From the NCBI GenBank assembly GCA_035632395.1, contig DASQGX010000141.1, positions 1-7,926 on the forward strand: a DNA stretch of 7,926 nt, read 5' to 3'. The position numbers and the translations under genes are program-made. This stretch comes from REEB95 sp035632395. GTDB taxonomy: Bacteria > Pseudomonadota > Alphaproteobacteria > ATCC43930 > CGMCC-115725. Within the stretch, counting starts at the first letter, position 1; every line of letters starts with the position of its first letter. Positions 1 to 6,527 of the stretch are shown here, one piece after another. Below the pieces are notes generated by a model, which worked only from the letters and a program-made list of their open reading frames with translations, was not told where the DNA came from and did not search any database.

Positions 1-13
1 TGAGGAGAAACAT

Positions 14-616
14 ATGTCGCTGCCGCTGATGCCCCGGGCGACCGCCGTCTGGCTGGTCGAGAACACCCCGCTGACCTTCGACCAGATCGGCGAATTCACC
101 GGATTGCATATGCTCGAGGTCCAGGCGATCGCCGACGGCGAGGTCTCGACCCAAATGCACGGCCTCGATCCGGTCGCGAACGGCCAGCTCACCCAGGAAG
201 AGCTCGAACGCTGCATCAAGGACCCGAACGCCCGGCTCAAGCTCGCCAAGGAGGCATTGCCCGAGCAGGTGGTGAAGCACAAAGGCCCGCGCTACACGCC
301 GATCGCCAAGCGCCAGGACAAGCCCGATGCCATCGCCTGGCTGCTGAAGAACCATCCCGAGCTCAGCGACGGCCAGATCTCGAAGCTGGTCGGCACCACC
401 AAGCCAACCATCCATGCCGTGCGCGATCGCACCCATTGGAACACGCCCAATATCAAGCCGCGCCATCCGGTGGCGCTGGGCCTCTGTACGATGGAAGACC
501 TGGAGAAGGCGGTGGCGCGCGCCAATCGCGGCAAGAAGCCGGAAGAGGGCAAGCCGCTGGTGCAGCCGCCCGGCGCCGAAGATATTGCCGCTGCGTCGGA
601 AGAGCCGGCCGCCTAG
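14..616 (+). CDS. trcR: TrcR/DUF1013-family cell-cycle transcriptional regulator
   Basis: The 200-residue protein opens MSLPLMPRATAVWLVENT, which I recognise as the alphaproteobacterial DUF1013 family, now usually named cell cycle transcriptional regulator TrcR. The start is supported by GAGGAG at 2-7, six bases before the ATG. The protein appears to be two copies of one module. Residues 9-69 (WLVENTPLTFDQIG, then LDPVANGQLTQEELE) match residues 106-168 (WLLKNHPELSDGQIS, then HPVALGLCTMEDLE). Each half starts with a helix-turn-helix-like stretch, which fits DNA or RNA polymerase binding. A charged linker (about 70-105) joins them, and the last 30 residues are a low-complexity, Glu/Ala/Pro-rich tail. 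The gene is complete and convergent with prpE, whose stop codon overlaps its own. The promoter lies outside the window. Family identity is recognised; the precise regulatory targets cannot be read from the sequence. Confidence 0.92.
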   Translation: MSLPLMPRATAVWLVENTPLTFDQIGEFTGLHMLEVQAIADGEVSTQMHGLDPVANGQLTQEELERCIKDPNARLKLAKEALPEQVVKHKGPRYTPIAKRQDKPDAIAWLLKNHPELSDGQISKLVGTTKPTIHAVRDRTHWNTPNIKPRHPVALGLCTMEDLEKAVARANRGKKPEEGKPLVQPPGAEDIAAASEEPAA

Positions 617-2514
617 CCGCCCTTCGCATACCCCGCGCCTTTAAGGTAGCCCGTGATTTCGCCGAGGATCGCCGGGTCGTCGATTGTCGCGGGGGTTTTG
701 TATTCTTCGCCGTCGGCGATCTTGCGCATGGTGCCGCGCAGAATTTTCCCCGAACGCGTTTTCGGCAAGCGGTCGACCACCAGCGCGGTCTTGAAGCTCG
801 CCACCGGGCCGATGCGCTCGCGCACCAGGCTCACCGCTTCGGCGGCGATGTCTTTCGGCGCCTTCTTGGCACCAGCCTTCAGCACCAGAAAGCCCAGCGG
901 CACTTGGCCTTTGAGCGCGTCGCCAGCGCCGATCACCGCGCATTCCGCGACCTCGGGATGTGAGGCGAGCACTTCCTCGATGGCACCCGTGGACAGGCGA
1001 TGGCCGGCGACGTTGATGATGTCGTCGGTGCGCGCCATGACGAAGACATAGCCGTCGTCGTCCATGTAGCCGGCGTCGGCGGTCAGGTAATAGCCCGGAT
1101 AATCCGCGAGATAGGATTTGACGAAGCGGTCGTCCGCATTCCACAGCGTCGGCGCGAAGCCGGGCGGCATGGGCAGCTTGACGCACAGCGCCCCGATCTC
1201 GCCGGACTTCATTTCCTTTCCCACTGGATCGAGCACGTGCAGGTCATAGCCCGGCGCCGGCAGCGTCGGCGAGCCGTGCTTCACCGGCAGTTGGCCGAGG
1301 CCAACACAATTCGCCGCAATCGCCCAGCCGGTTTCGGTCTGCCACCAATGGTCGATCACCGGCACTTCGAGATGCTTCTCCGCCCATTCGATGGTCGGCG
1401 AATCGGCACGCTCGCCGGCAAGGAACAGCGTGCGGAACTTCGCCAGATCGTGCTTGCGGATGAGCATGCCGTCCGGATCATCGCGCTTGATGGCGCGGAA
1501 CGCCGTCGGCGCGGTGAACATGGCGACCGCGCCGTGCTGCGCGATGACACGCCAGAACGTGCCGGCATCCGGCGTGCCGACCGGCTTGCCTTCGAACAGG
1601 ATGGTGGTGAGGCCGTAGAGCAGCGGCGCATAGACGATGTAGCTGTGGCCGACGACCCAGCCGACGTCTGAGGCGGTGAACCAGGTCTCGCCCGGCGCCA
1701 GGCCATAGACGTTCTGCATCGACCAATGCAGCGCGACCGCATGGCCGCCGTTGTCGCGCACGATGCCTTTGGGCATGCCGGTGGTGCCCGACGTGTAGAG
1801 AATGTAAAGCGGATCAGTCGCCTCGACGGCAACGCACGCCGCCGGCGATGCCCTGGCGACCTCCTCGTCCCAGTCGTAATCGCGGTTGCGCACCAGATCG
1901 CAGGCCAGTTGCTCGCGCTGCAGGATGAAGCAGGCCTCTGGCTTGCTCTTGGCGAGCGCGATTGCCTGGTCGAGCAACGGCTTGTATGGGATCACGCGAT
2001 TGACCTCGATGCCGCACGAGGCGGAGAGGATCAGCCGCGGCTTGGCGTCGTCGATGCGCGTCGCCAACTCGGGCGCGGCAAAGCCGCCGAAGACGACGGA
2101 ATGAATCGCGCCCAAGCGCGCGCAGGCGAGCATCGCCATGGCGGCCTCGGGTACCATGGGCATGTAGATCAGGACGCGGTCGCCCTTCTTGACGCCGTGC
2201 ATGCGTAGCGCGCCGGCCAGCAACGCCACCTGATCGCGCAATTCGCGATAGCTGTATTTGCGCACCGTGCCGGTGACCGGGCTGTCGTAGATCAGCGCCG
2301 TCTGCTGGGCGCGGGCGCCGTCAACGTGGCGGTCGAGGGCGTTGAAGCAGGTGTTGAGCCGCGCGCCCTTGAACCAGCGGTAGAAGGGCGGCCGGCTCGA
2401 ATCCAACACGGTATCCCACCGTTTTTCCCAGTCGATCGCCTGGGCGGCTTCGGCCCAGAATCCTTCCGGATCGACCAGCGAGCGGCGGTGGGCCGCGGCA
2501 TAGCGGCTGGTCAT
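613..2514 (-). CDS. prpE: Propionyl-CoA synthetase (PrpE/ACSS3-like, AMP-forming)
   Basis: The 633-residue protein is an acetyl-CoA-synthetase-type member of the ANL superfamily. It activates a short carboxylate, most likely propionate, to its CoA thioester via an acyl-AMP in the cytoplasm. The N-terminal ACAS_N region covers about residues 1-57 (DPEGFWAEAAQAIDWEKRW). Core motifs follow in order: P-loop YTSGTTGMPKG (240-250), LAGERADSPT (365-374), WWQTETGW (390-397), the ribose-binding Asp480 in YYLTAD, and INVAGHRLSTGAIEE (500-514). Lys590 in PKTRSGK is the catalytic lysine, which is acetylated in homologues. VFGGFAAPELATRIDDAKP (141-159), LAGER and DHWWQTETGW resemble PrpE/ACSS3 more than acetate-specific Acs. 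An unusual point is YYLTAD where many relatives have TGD or TSD. The start has AAGGGGAG upstream on the minus strand (about 2524-2531). Acetyl-CoA synthetase is the alternative. No methylcitrate or propionyl-CoA carboxylase genes are in view to confirm the substrate. Confidence 0.88.
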   Translation of the reverse strand: MTSRYAAAHRRSLVDPEGFWAEAAQAIDWEKRWDTVLDSSRPPFYRWFKGARLNTCFNALDRHVDGARAQQTALIYDSPVTGTVRKYSYRELRDQVALLAGALRMHGVKKGDRVLIYMPMVPEAAMAMLACARLGAIHSVVFGGFAAPELATRIDDAKPRLILSASCGIEVNRVIPYKPLLDQAIALAKSKPEACFILQREQLACDLVRNRDYDWDEEVARASPAACVAVEATDPLYILYTSGTTGMPKGIVRDNGGHAVALHWSMQNVYGLAPGETWFTASDVGWVVGHSYIVYAPLLYGLTTILFEGKPVGTPDAGTFWRVIAQHGAVAMFTAPTAFRAIKRDDPDGMLIRKHDLAKFRTLFLAGERADSPTIEWAEKHLEVPVIDHWWQTETGWAIAANCVGLGQLPVKHGSPTLPAPGYDLHVLDPVGKEMKSGEIGALCVKLPMPPGFAPTLWNADDRFVKSYLADYPGYYLTADAGYMDDDGYVFVMARTDDIINVAGHRLSTGAIEEVLASHPEVAECAVIGAGDALKGQVPLGFLVLKAGAKKAPKDIAAEAVSLVRERIGPVASFKTALVVDRLPKTRSGKILRGTMRKIADGEEYKTPATIDDPAILGEITGYLKGAGYAKGG

Positions 2515-2581
2515 GGGCGTTTTCTCCCCTTACAACTGTGCGGCAAAGGCAGCGCTTTGTGAAGCCACAGGACGCGATGCC
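2515..2581. promoter_or_regulatory. Shared 67-bp divergent control region between two acyl-CoA ligase genes
   Basis: Both ligase genes are transcribed outward from this gap, so their 5' control elements must sit here or inside each other's coding ends. It holds the prpE ribosome-binding site on the minus strand (CTCCCCTT, 2524-2531) and a weak CAGGA (2568-2572) nine bases before the ligase ATG on the plus strand. Between them is an inverted repeat, CAAAG (2544-2548), six bases, CTTTG (2555-2559), which could be an operator. I could not identify convincing -35/-10 pairs on either strand. Confidence 0.5.
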
Positions 2582-4207
2582 ATGGGAAGCGCCTACGACA
2601 CCGGCCTCGACCGCAATCCGGCTAATTACGTGCCGTTGTCGCCGATTGGTTTCATCGCACGCGCAGCGGCGATCTATCCCGAGCGGCTGGCCGTGGTGCA
2701 CGGCACGCGGCGCTATTCCTGGAAACAGAGCTACGAACGCTGCCGCCGCCTGGCGAGCGCGCTCCAGCGGCGCGGCATTCGCAAGGGCGACACCGTTGCG
2801 GTGATGGCTGCCAACACGCCCGAAGCCTTCGAGGCGCATTTCGGCGTGGCGATGGCGGGCGCGGTGCTCAACGCGCTCAACGTCCGTCTCGACGCCGCCA
2901 CCATCGCCTTCATTCTCGCGCACGGGGAGGCCAAGGCGCTGATCACCGACCGCGAGTTCGCCCCGGTGATCGAGAAGGCGCTTGCGGAAGTGAAGAAGCG
3001 GCCGCTGGTCATCGACATCGACGACGCACTGGCGCCGCCGGGCAAGTTACTCGGCGAGATCGATTACGAGGCATTCATCGCATCCGGCGATCCGGCCTTC
3101 GCCTGGCAGGAGCCGGACGACGAATGGGATGCAATTGCCCTCAATTACACCTCGGGCACTACCGGCAATCCCAAAGGCGTCGTCTATCACCATCGGGGCG
3201 CATACCTGAACGCGCTCGGCAACGCGATGGTTTGGAACATGGCGACACATCCGGTCTATCTCTGGACGCTGCCGATGTTCCACTGCAACGGCTGGTGCTT
3301 TCCGTGGACGATAACGGCGTTATCCGGCACGCATGTCTGTCTGCGCCGGGTCGAAGCCGGCGCGATCTACACGGCAATCGCAGAGCACGGCGTCACGCAT
3401 CTATGCGGCGCGCCGATCGTCATGAACCTGCTGTTGAACGCACCTTCGCAGTTGAAGCGCGATCTCGGCCGCCCGATCGCCATGATGACAGCAGGCGCCG
3501 CTCCACCTGCTGCTGTCATCGAAGGCATGGAGAAGCTCGGCTTCGCGATCACGCACGTCTACGGCCTGACCGAGGTTTACGGTCCGTCGGTGGTCTGCGC
3601 CTGGCACGACGAATGGGACACGCTGCCGGCGCCGGAAAGGGCCAGACTCAAAGCGCGCCAGGGCGTCAATTATCCGGTGCTCGAAGGGCTGATTGTGGCC
3701 GATCCGCTGTCGCTGGCGCCGACGCCGCACGACGGTGCGACCATGGGCGAGGTGCTCATGCGCGGCAACATCGTGATGAAGGGTTATCTCAAGAACCCGA
3801 AGGCGACGAAAGAGGCCTTTGCCGGCGGCTGGTTTCACACCGGCGATCTCGGCGTCGCCGATCCCGACGGGTATATCGAGATCAAGGACCGCTCGAAGGA
3901 CATCATCATCTCGGGCGGCGAGAACATCTCGACCATCGAGGTCGAAAGCGTGCTCTATCGCCATCCGGCGGTGATGGAAGCGGCGGTGGTGGCGCGGCCG
4001 GACGAAAAATGGGGCGAGACACCGTGCGCCTTCGTCACGCTCAAGGCCGACGCTCAGGCAAGCGTCGACGACATCATCGCCTTTTGCCGCGCCAACATGG
4101 CCGGCTACAAGGTGCCCAAGACCGTCGTCTTCGGCCCGTTACCCAAAACCTCGACCGGCAAAATCCAGAAATTCGTGCTGCGTGAACAAGCTAGAGGACT
4201 CAAATGA
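2582..4207 (+). CDS. Medium/long-chain acyl-CoA ligase (AMP-forming)
   Basis: The 541-residue ANL-superfamily enzyme makes acyl-CoA from a carboxylic acid, ATP and CoA. I place the start at the ATG at 2582. It gives MGSAYDTGLDRNPANYVPLS, the normal N-terminus of this family, whereas the longer frame from 2513 overlaps the prpE start and adds 23 unlike residues. Motifs in order: P-loop YTSGTTGNPKG (189-199), LPMFHCNGWCFPW (230-242), TAGAAPP (303-309), YGLTE (327-331), HTGDLG with ribose-binding Asp422 (419-424), DRSKDIIISGGENIS (436-450) and catalytic Lys527 in PKTSTGK. The PMFHCNGW segment and the length resemble AlkK-type medium-chain ligases, methylmercaptopropionate-CoA ligase DmdB and plant AAE/BZO-type enzymes, so the chain length or aromatic preference is uncertain. 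The last codons overlap the start of the SIMPL gene, implying one transcript. Confidence 0.9.
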   Translation: MGSAYDTGLDRNPANYVPLSPIGFIARAAAIYPERLAVVHGTRRYSWKQSYERCRRLASALQRRGIRKGDTVAVMAANTPEAFEAHFGVAMAGAVLNALNVRLDAATIAFILAHGEAKALITDREFAPVIEKALAEVKKRPLVIDIDDALAPPGKLLGEIDYEAFIASGDPAFAWQEPDDEWDAIALNYTSGTTGNPKGVVYHHRGAYLNALGNAMVWNMATHPVYLWTLPMFHCNGWCFPWTITALSGTHVCLRRVEAGAIYTAIAEHGVTHLCGAPIVMNLLLNAPSQLKRDLGRPIAMMTAGAAPPAAVIEGMEKLGFAITHVYGLTEVYGPSVVCAWHDEWDTLPAPERARLKARQGVNYPVLEGLIVADPLSLAPTPHDGATMGEVLMRGNIVMKGYLKNPKATKEAFAGGWFHTGDLGVADPDGYIEIKDRSKDIIISGGENISTIEVESVLYRHPAVMEAAVVARPDEKWGETPCAFVTLKADAQASVDDIIAFCRANMAGYKVPKTVVFGPLPKTSTGKIQKFVLREQARGLK

Positions 4208-4920
4208 TGCGTTTTGTTTCGCTTGCCGCCGCTTTCCTGATCGCCGTCGCCGCGCCGGTTTGGGCGCAGCCGAACGCGGCCGCGCCTCCGCCAAACGGGA
4301 CGACGCTGACCCTGTCGGCCCATGCCGACAAGACACTGCCGCGCGACCGGCTCCAGGCCGAGCTGCGCGTCGAGGCGGCAGACGCCAATGCAGCGCGCGT
4401 TCAGGCGGACGTCAACCGCCGCATGGCGGTGGCGCTCACCCATGCCAAGAGCGTCACCGGCGTGACCGTCGAGACCACTGGTTACTCGGTCTATCCGGAA
4501 CGCGACGCCAAGGGGAACACGACGCGCTGGCACGGCAGCCAGGCCTTGCAGCTGACGTCGAGCGATTTCCCGGCGCTGCTGAACCTGGTCGGCGCCTTGC
4601 AGGGCGAAGGGCTGGCGATGTCGAACTTAGCAGCCGAGCTATCGCCCGCCGCGGCCAAGGCCGCGCAGGACGAGTTGACCGACACCGCACTGAAGGACAT
4701 CCGCGCCCGCGCCGATCGCATCGCGGCGGCACTCGGCACGCATGTCGAGCGCTACACCGAGCTGCGCGTCGGCAATGCGTCGGTGCCGCCGGTGCCGGTG
4801 CATTTCATGGCCGCGCGTGTCGCCGCGTCCAGCAGCGCGCCACCACCGGTCGCCGCGGCCGGCGATGCGACAGTCAGCGTCAACATCGACGCGACCGTAT
4901 TGCTTGCGCCGCTGCGCTAG
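4204..4920 (+). CDS. Secreted SIMPL (DUF541) domain protein
   Basis: The protein has 238 residues. Residues 1-21 form a Sec-type signal peptide: MMR, a hydrophobic stretch (about 5-17), then the cleavage-like PVWA before Gln22. A Pro/Ala linker leads into a SIMPL domain (about 32-237). Recognisable features are LSAHADKTLPRDRLQAELRVE (38-58), GYSVYPER (93-100), WHGSQALQLTSSDF (109-122) and a C-terminal beta strand VSVNIDATVLL (224-234). SIMPL proteins are periplasmic or outer-membrane-associated; the family's biochemical role is poorly defined (relatives include E. coli YggE). The ATG at 4204 overlaps the TGA of the ligase (ATGATG). With AGAGGA at 4193-4198, the second ATG at 4207 has the better spacing, so the true start may be one codon later. 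Translational coupling to the ligase is likely. I do not know a biochemical link between them. Confidence 0.9.
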   Translation: MMRFVSLAAAFLIAVAAPVWAQPNAAAPPPNGTTLTLSAHADKTLPRDRLQAELRVEAADANAARVQADVNRRMAVALTHAKSVTGVTVETTGYSVYPERDAKGNTTRWHGSQALQLTSSDFPALLNLVGALQGEGLAMSNLAAELSPAAAKAAQDELTDTALKDIRARADRIAAALGTHVERYTELRVGNASVPPVPVHFMAARVAASSSAPPPVAAAGDATVSVNIDATVLLAPLR

Positions 4921-4953
4921 GCCGAAGCCGTCAGTCGCCGCCTGAGGCTAGCG
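4915..4953. other. Inverted repeat spanning two convergent stop codons (weak terminator candidate)
   Basis: CGCTAG at 4915-4920 contains the stop codon of the SIMPL gene. Its reverse complement CTAGCG at 4948-4953 contains the stop codon of the minus-strand YdcH gene. With GG/CC flanks and one bulged base the arms could form a stem of about 8 bp around a loop of about 22 bases. No T-run follows on either strand. Both arms may simply reflect genes ending in CGC-TAG. Confidence 0.25.
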
Positions 4954-5118
4954 GGCGTGCTCCAGGTGGGTGAGTTCGTCTTTTATTCGGAGTTTTTGGC
5001 GCTTCAGGGTGGAGAGGGATTCGATGTTGGGGAGCGGTCGGTGGCGTTCGCGGTCGATCTGGTCTTCAAGGCTGCGGTGACGGCTGCGAAGCTCCTCGAT
5101 ATGATCTTCCAACGTCAT
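4948..5118 (-). CDS. YdcH/DUF465-family small protein (56 aa)
   Basis: Reading the minus strand from 5118 gives a 56-residue protein beginning MTLEDHIEELRSRHRSLEDQ and ending LEHAR. It is highly charged, helical in character and contains RHRSLEDQI (13-21) and LKRQKLRIKDEL (38-49). This is the pattern of the DUF465/YdcH family of short helical-hairpin proteins of unknown biochemical function. The start is well supported by TGGAGGAG ending three bases before the ATG. It is a paralog of the gene at 6528-6731, which shares HRSLxDxI and the LKRxKLxxKDxLxxLE core. It lies 157 bp downstream of pfk on the same strand and may be read from it or from its own promoter (5166-5194). It ends 27 bp from the convergent SIMPL gene. 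Confidence 0.85.
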   Translation of the reverse strand: MTLEDHIEELRSRHRSLEDQIDRERHRPLPNIESLSTLKRQKLRIKDELTHLEHAR

Positions 5119-5165
5119 GGCTCCTCCAGAAGCTGGGCGGAAATGACATCAAAGAGGCTTGGAAG

Positions 5166-5194
5166 ATTAACGCCGCGCGGCTAGCCGCTCCAAG
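5166..5194 (-). promoter_or_regulatory. Candidate promoter for the 56-aa YdcH gene, with palindrome in the spacer
   Basis: On the minus strand CTTGGA (5194-5189) and GTTAAT (5171-5166) are separated by 17 bases, a plausible sigma-70 type -35/-10 pair. It would give a leader of about 40 bases before the start codon at 5118. The spacer contains the perfect 12-bp palindrome GCGGCTAGCCGC (5177-5188), which could bind a dimeric regulator. This was found by eye only. Confidence 0.4.
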
Positions 5195-5275
5195 TGACAT
5201 TTGACGCAACATTCTGTCGCAGCGGAGTCGTCCTTGCCGCAAGCGTTTTAGACGCATTTTAGCGCGAGTCGGAGT
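5195..5275 (-). other. Gap downstream of pfk with short A-rich direct repeat
   Basis: On the minus strand this stretch carries CTAAAATGCGT followed at once by CTAAAACGC (about 5246-5264), a short direct repeat just after the pfk stop codon. GCGT and ACGC around CTAAA could form a 4-bp hairpin, too weak to call a terminator. It also contains two GANTC (CcrM-type) sites, GAGTC at 5225-5229 and 5266-5270. No gene was seen. Confidence 0.3.
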
Positions 5276-6382
5276 TCAGCCGTCGCCGAGGCAGATACCG
5301 AGGCCGCGCGCGGTGAGCACGAGCGGGCTATCGGGCTCGACGGTCTGTGGCCGATCGATGACTTCGGCCAGCGGCACGTCGACAACACGCCGGTTCTGCC
5401 ACGCCACCATACGGTCGTAGCGGCCGGCGGCGATCAGGTCGACGGCGTGCACGCCGAAAACCTGGGCGATCAGCCGGTCATTCCAGGTCGGCGGGCTGCC
5501 GCGCTGCACGTGGCCGAGCACGGTGACGCGGGTTTCGGCGCCGGTGTGCGTCGCGATGGTGTGCGCAATGATCTCGCCGATGCCGCCATAGGTGAAGGTT
5601 CCGCTTGCGTGCTGCCGCCGCACGCGCTCGCCGGTTTGGTCCGGCACAGCCTCAGCAACCACCACCAGCGCGAAGTTGCGGCCGCCGCGCCGCAGCGCCT
5701 CGATATGCGCTGCCACGCTTTCGACGCGATAACGGATTTCTGGAATCAAGATGACGTCGGCGCCGCCGGCAATGCCGGCGGCGAGCGCGATGTGGCCGGC
5801 GTCGCGGCCCATTACTTCGAGCACCATAACGCGCGCGTGACTCGCCGCGGTCGGCGTCAACCGGTCGAGCGCCTCGGTTGCCACCATCACTGCCGTGTCG
5901 TATCCGACCGAGCGTTCGGTGGCGCCGACGTCGTTGTCGATGGTCTTGGGGATGCCGACCAGCGGGATCCCGCCCTGCTGCGCCAGCCGGCGCAGGATGG
6001 CAAAGCTGCCGTCGCCGCCGATGCCGATGACGGCATCGATGCCCATCAGCCGCACGCCTTCGATCACTTCGGCCGAGCGGTCGACCGTGTGGCCATCGGC
6101 CATCGGAAAAGCGAAGGGGTTGCCGGTATTGGTGGTGCCCAGGATGGTGCCGCCGCGATGCAGGATATCGGCGCCCGCGCGTTCGCGGTCGAGGGTGGTG
6201 AACTCGACCGGCCGCCGCATCAGGCCGAGCGTGCCTTGGTGAATGCCGCGCACGGTCCAGCCATAACCTTCTGCCCGCGCGACCACGGCGCGGATCACGG
6301 CGTTGAGGCCAGCGCAATCGCCGCCGCTGGTCAACAGGCCGATCGTGCGTCGTGTTGGCGGAACGTCAGGGGTAGCTTGCAT
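5276..6382 (-). CDS. pfkA: 6-phosphofructokinase, group III type, probably ATP-dependent
   Basis: This 368-residue PfkA-family enzyme phosphorylates fructose 6-phosphate to fructose 1,6-bisphosphate in glycolysis. Visible motifs: TSGGDCAGLNAVIRA (18-32), GIGGDGS (120-126), PKTIDND (145-151; Asp149 is the catalytic base), SHAR184, MGRDAGH (191-197), Glu244 and ETRVTVLGHVQRGSPP (283-298). By comparison with E. coli PfkA, the fructose-6-phosphate ligands correspond to Arg184, Met191, Glu244, Arg285, His291 and Arg294, all conserved. Gly125 (E. coli Gly104) indicates ATP. Lys146 (E. coli Gly124) is the residue of PPi enzymes; this G/K pairing marks the group III ATP enzymes. The position of E. 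coli Arg72 appears to be Asn85 (GTTNTGNPF). The E. coli effector-site Arg154 aligns with Thr176, so ADP/PEP control probably differs. GGGAGGG precedes the start. The gene diverges from a YdcH gene and precedes another. Confidence 0.94.
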   Translation of the reverse strand: MQATPDVPPTRRTIGLLTSGGDCAGLNAVIRAVVARAEGYGWTVRGIHQGTLGLMRRPVEFTTLDRERAGADILHRGGTILGTTNTGNPFAFPMADGHTVDRSAEVIEGVRLMGIDAVIGIGGDGSFAILRRLAQQGGIPLVGIPKTIDNDVGATERSVGYDTAVMVATEALDRLTPTAASHARVMVLEVMGRDAGHIALAAGIAGGADVILIPEIRYRVESVAAHIEALRRGGRNFALVVVAEAVPDQTGERVRRQHASGTFTYGGIGEIIAHTIATHTGAETRVTVLGHVQRGSPPTWNDRLIAQVFGVHAVDLIAAGRYDRMVAWQNRRVVDVPLAEVIDRPQTVEPDSPLVLTARGLGICLGDG

Positions 6383-6418
6383 GGGGTGCCCTCCCTTGTA
6401 AAACCGGCGGTCCGGCCT

Positions 6419-6429
6419 GTCGAATCGAC
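6419..6429. repeat. 11-bp inverted repeat in the pfk 5' region
   Basis: GTCGA-A-TCGAC reads the same on both strands apart from the centre base. It lies about 37 bp upstream of the pfk start codon, in the 145-bp gap between pfk and the divergent YdcH gene. It also contains a GAATC (GANTC, CcrM-type) site. It could be an operator; no regulator is identifiable. Confidence 0.3.
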
Positions 6430-6483
6430 GTGACGGAGGGCCGATTGCGGGTTTTCGCCCGGCTCAACCCTGGCGGAGATATT

Positions 6484-6492
6484 TGGTATACT
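6484..6492 (+). promoter_or_regulatory. Extended -10 promoter candidate for the 67-aa YdcH gene
   Basis: TGGTATACT contains TATACT (6487-6492), five of six bases of the -10 consensus, preceded by the TGn extension. No good -35 lies 17 bases upstream (TCAACC), as expected for an extended -10 promoter. Transcription would begin near 6499, about 29 bases before the start codon at 6528. It is the only AT-rich block in the gap. Confidence 0.45.
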
Positions 6493-6527
6493 AAACGATC
6501 CTTGCGCAGCAGTGTTTCCGACCCCCG

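Noticed and set aside
2513..2581. Longer N-terminus for the acyl-CoA ligase starting at 2513
   Set aside because: It would overlap the prpE start codon, has no ribosome-binding site and adds 23 residues unlike the family. The ATG at 2582 gives the usual N-terminus. An ATG at 2577 is out of frame.
3124..4185. Long second open frame (353 codons) inside the ligase gene
   Set aside because: It is a +1-type shadow frame, rich in Arg/Ala/Gly, with no recognisable motif. The overlapping frame carries all ANL-superfamily motifs.
5276..6382. Pyrophosphate-dependent phosphofructokinase
   Set aside because: Lys146 suggested it, but PPi enzymes have Asp at the GGDD position and this protein has Gly125. 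The group III ATP type explains both residues.
5447..6433. Long plus-strand frame (328 codons) opposite pfk
   Set aside because: Such antisense frames are expected in GC-rich genes. The composition is His/Arg/Ala-rich with no domain, and the minus strand has complete phosphofructokinase motifs.
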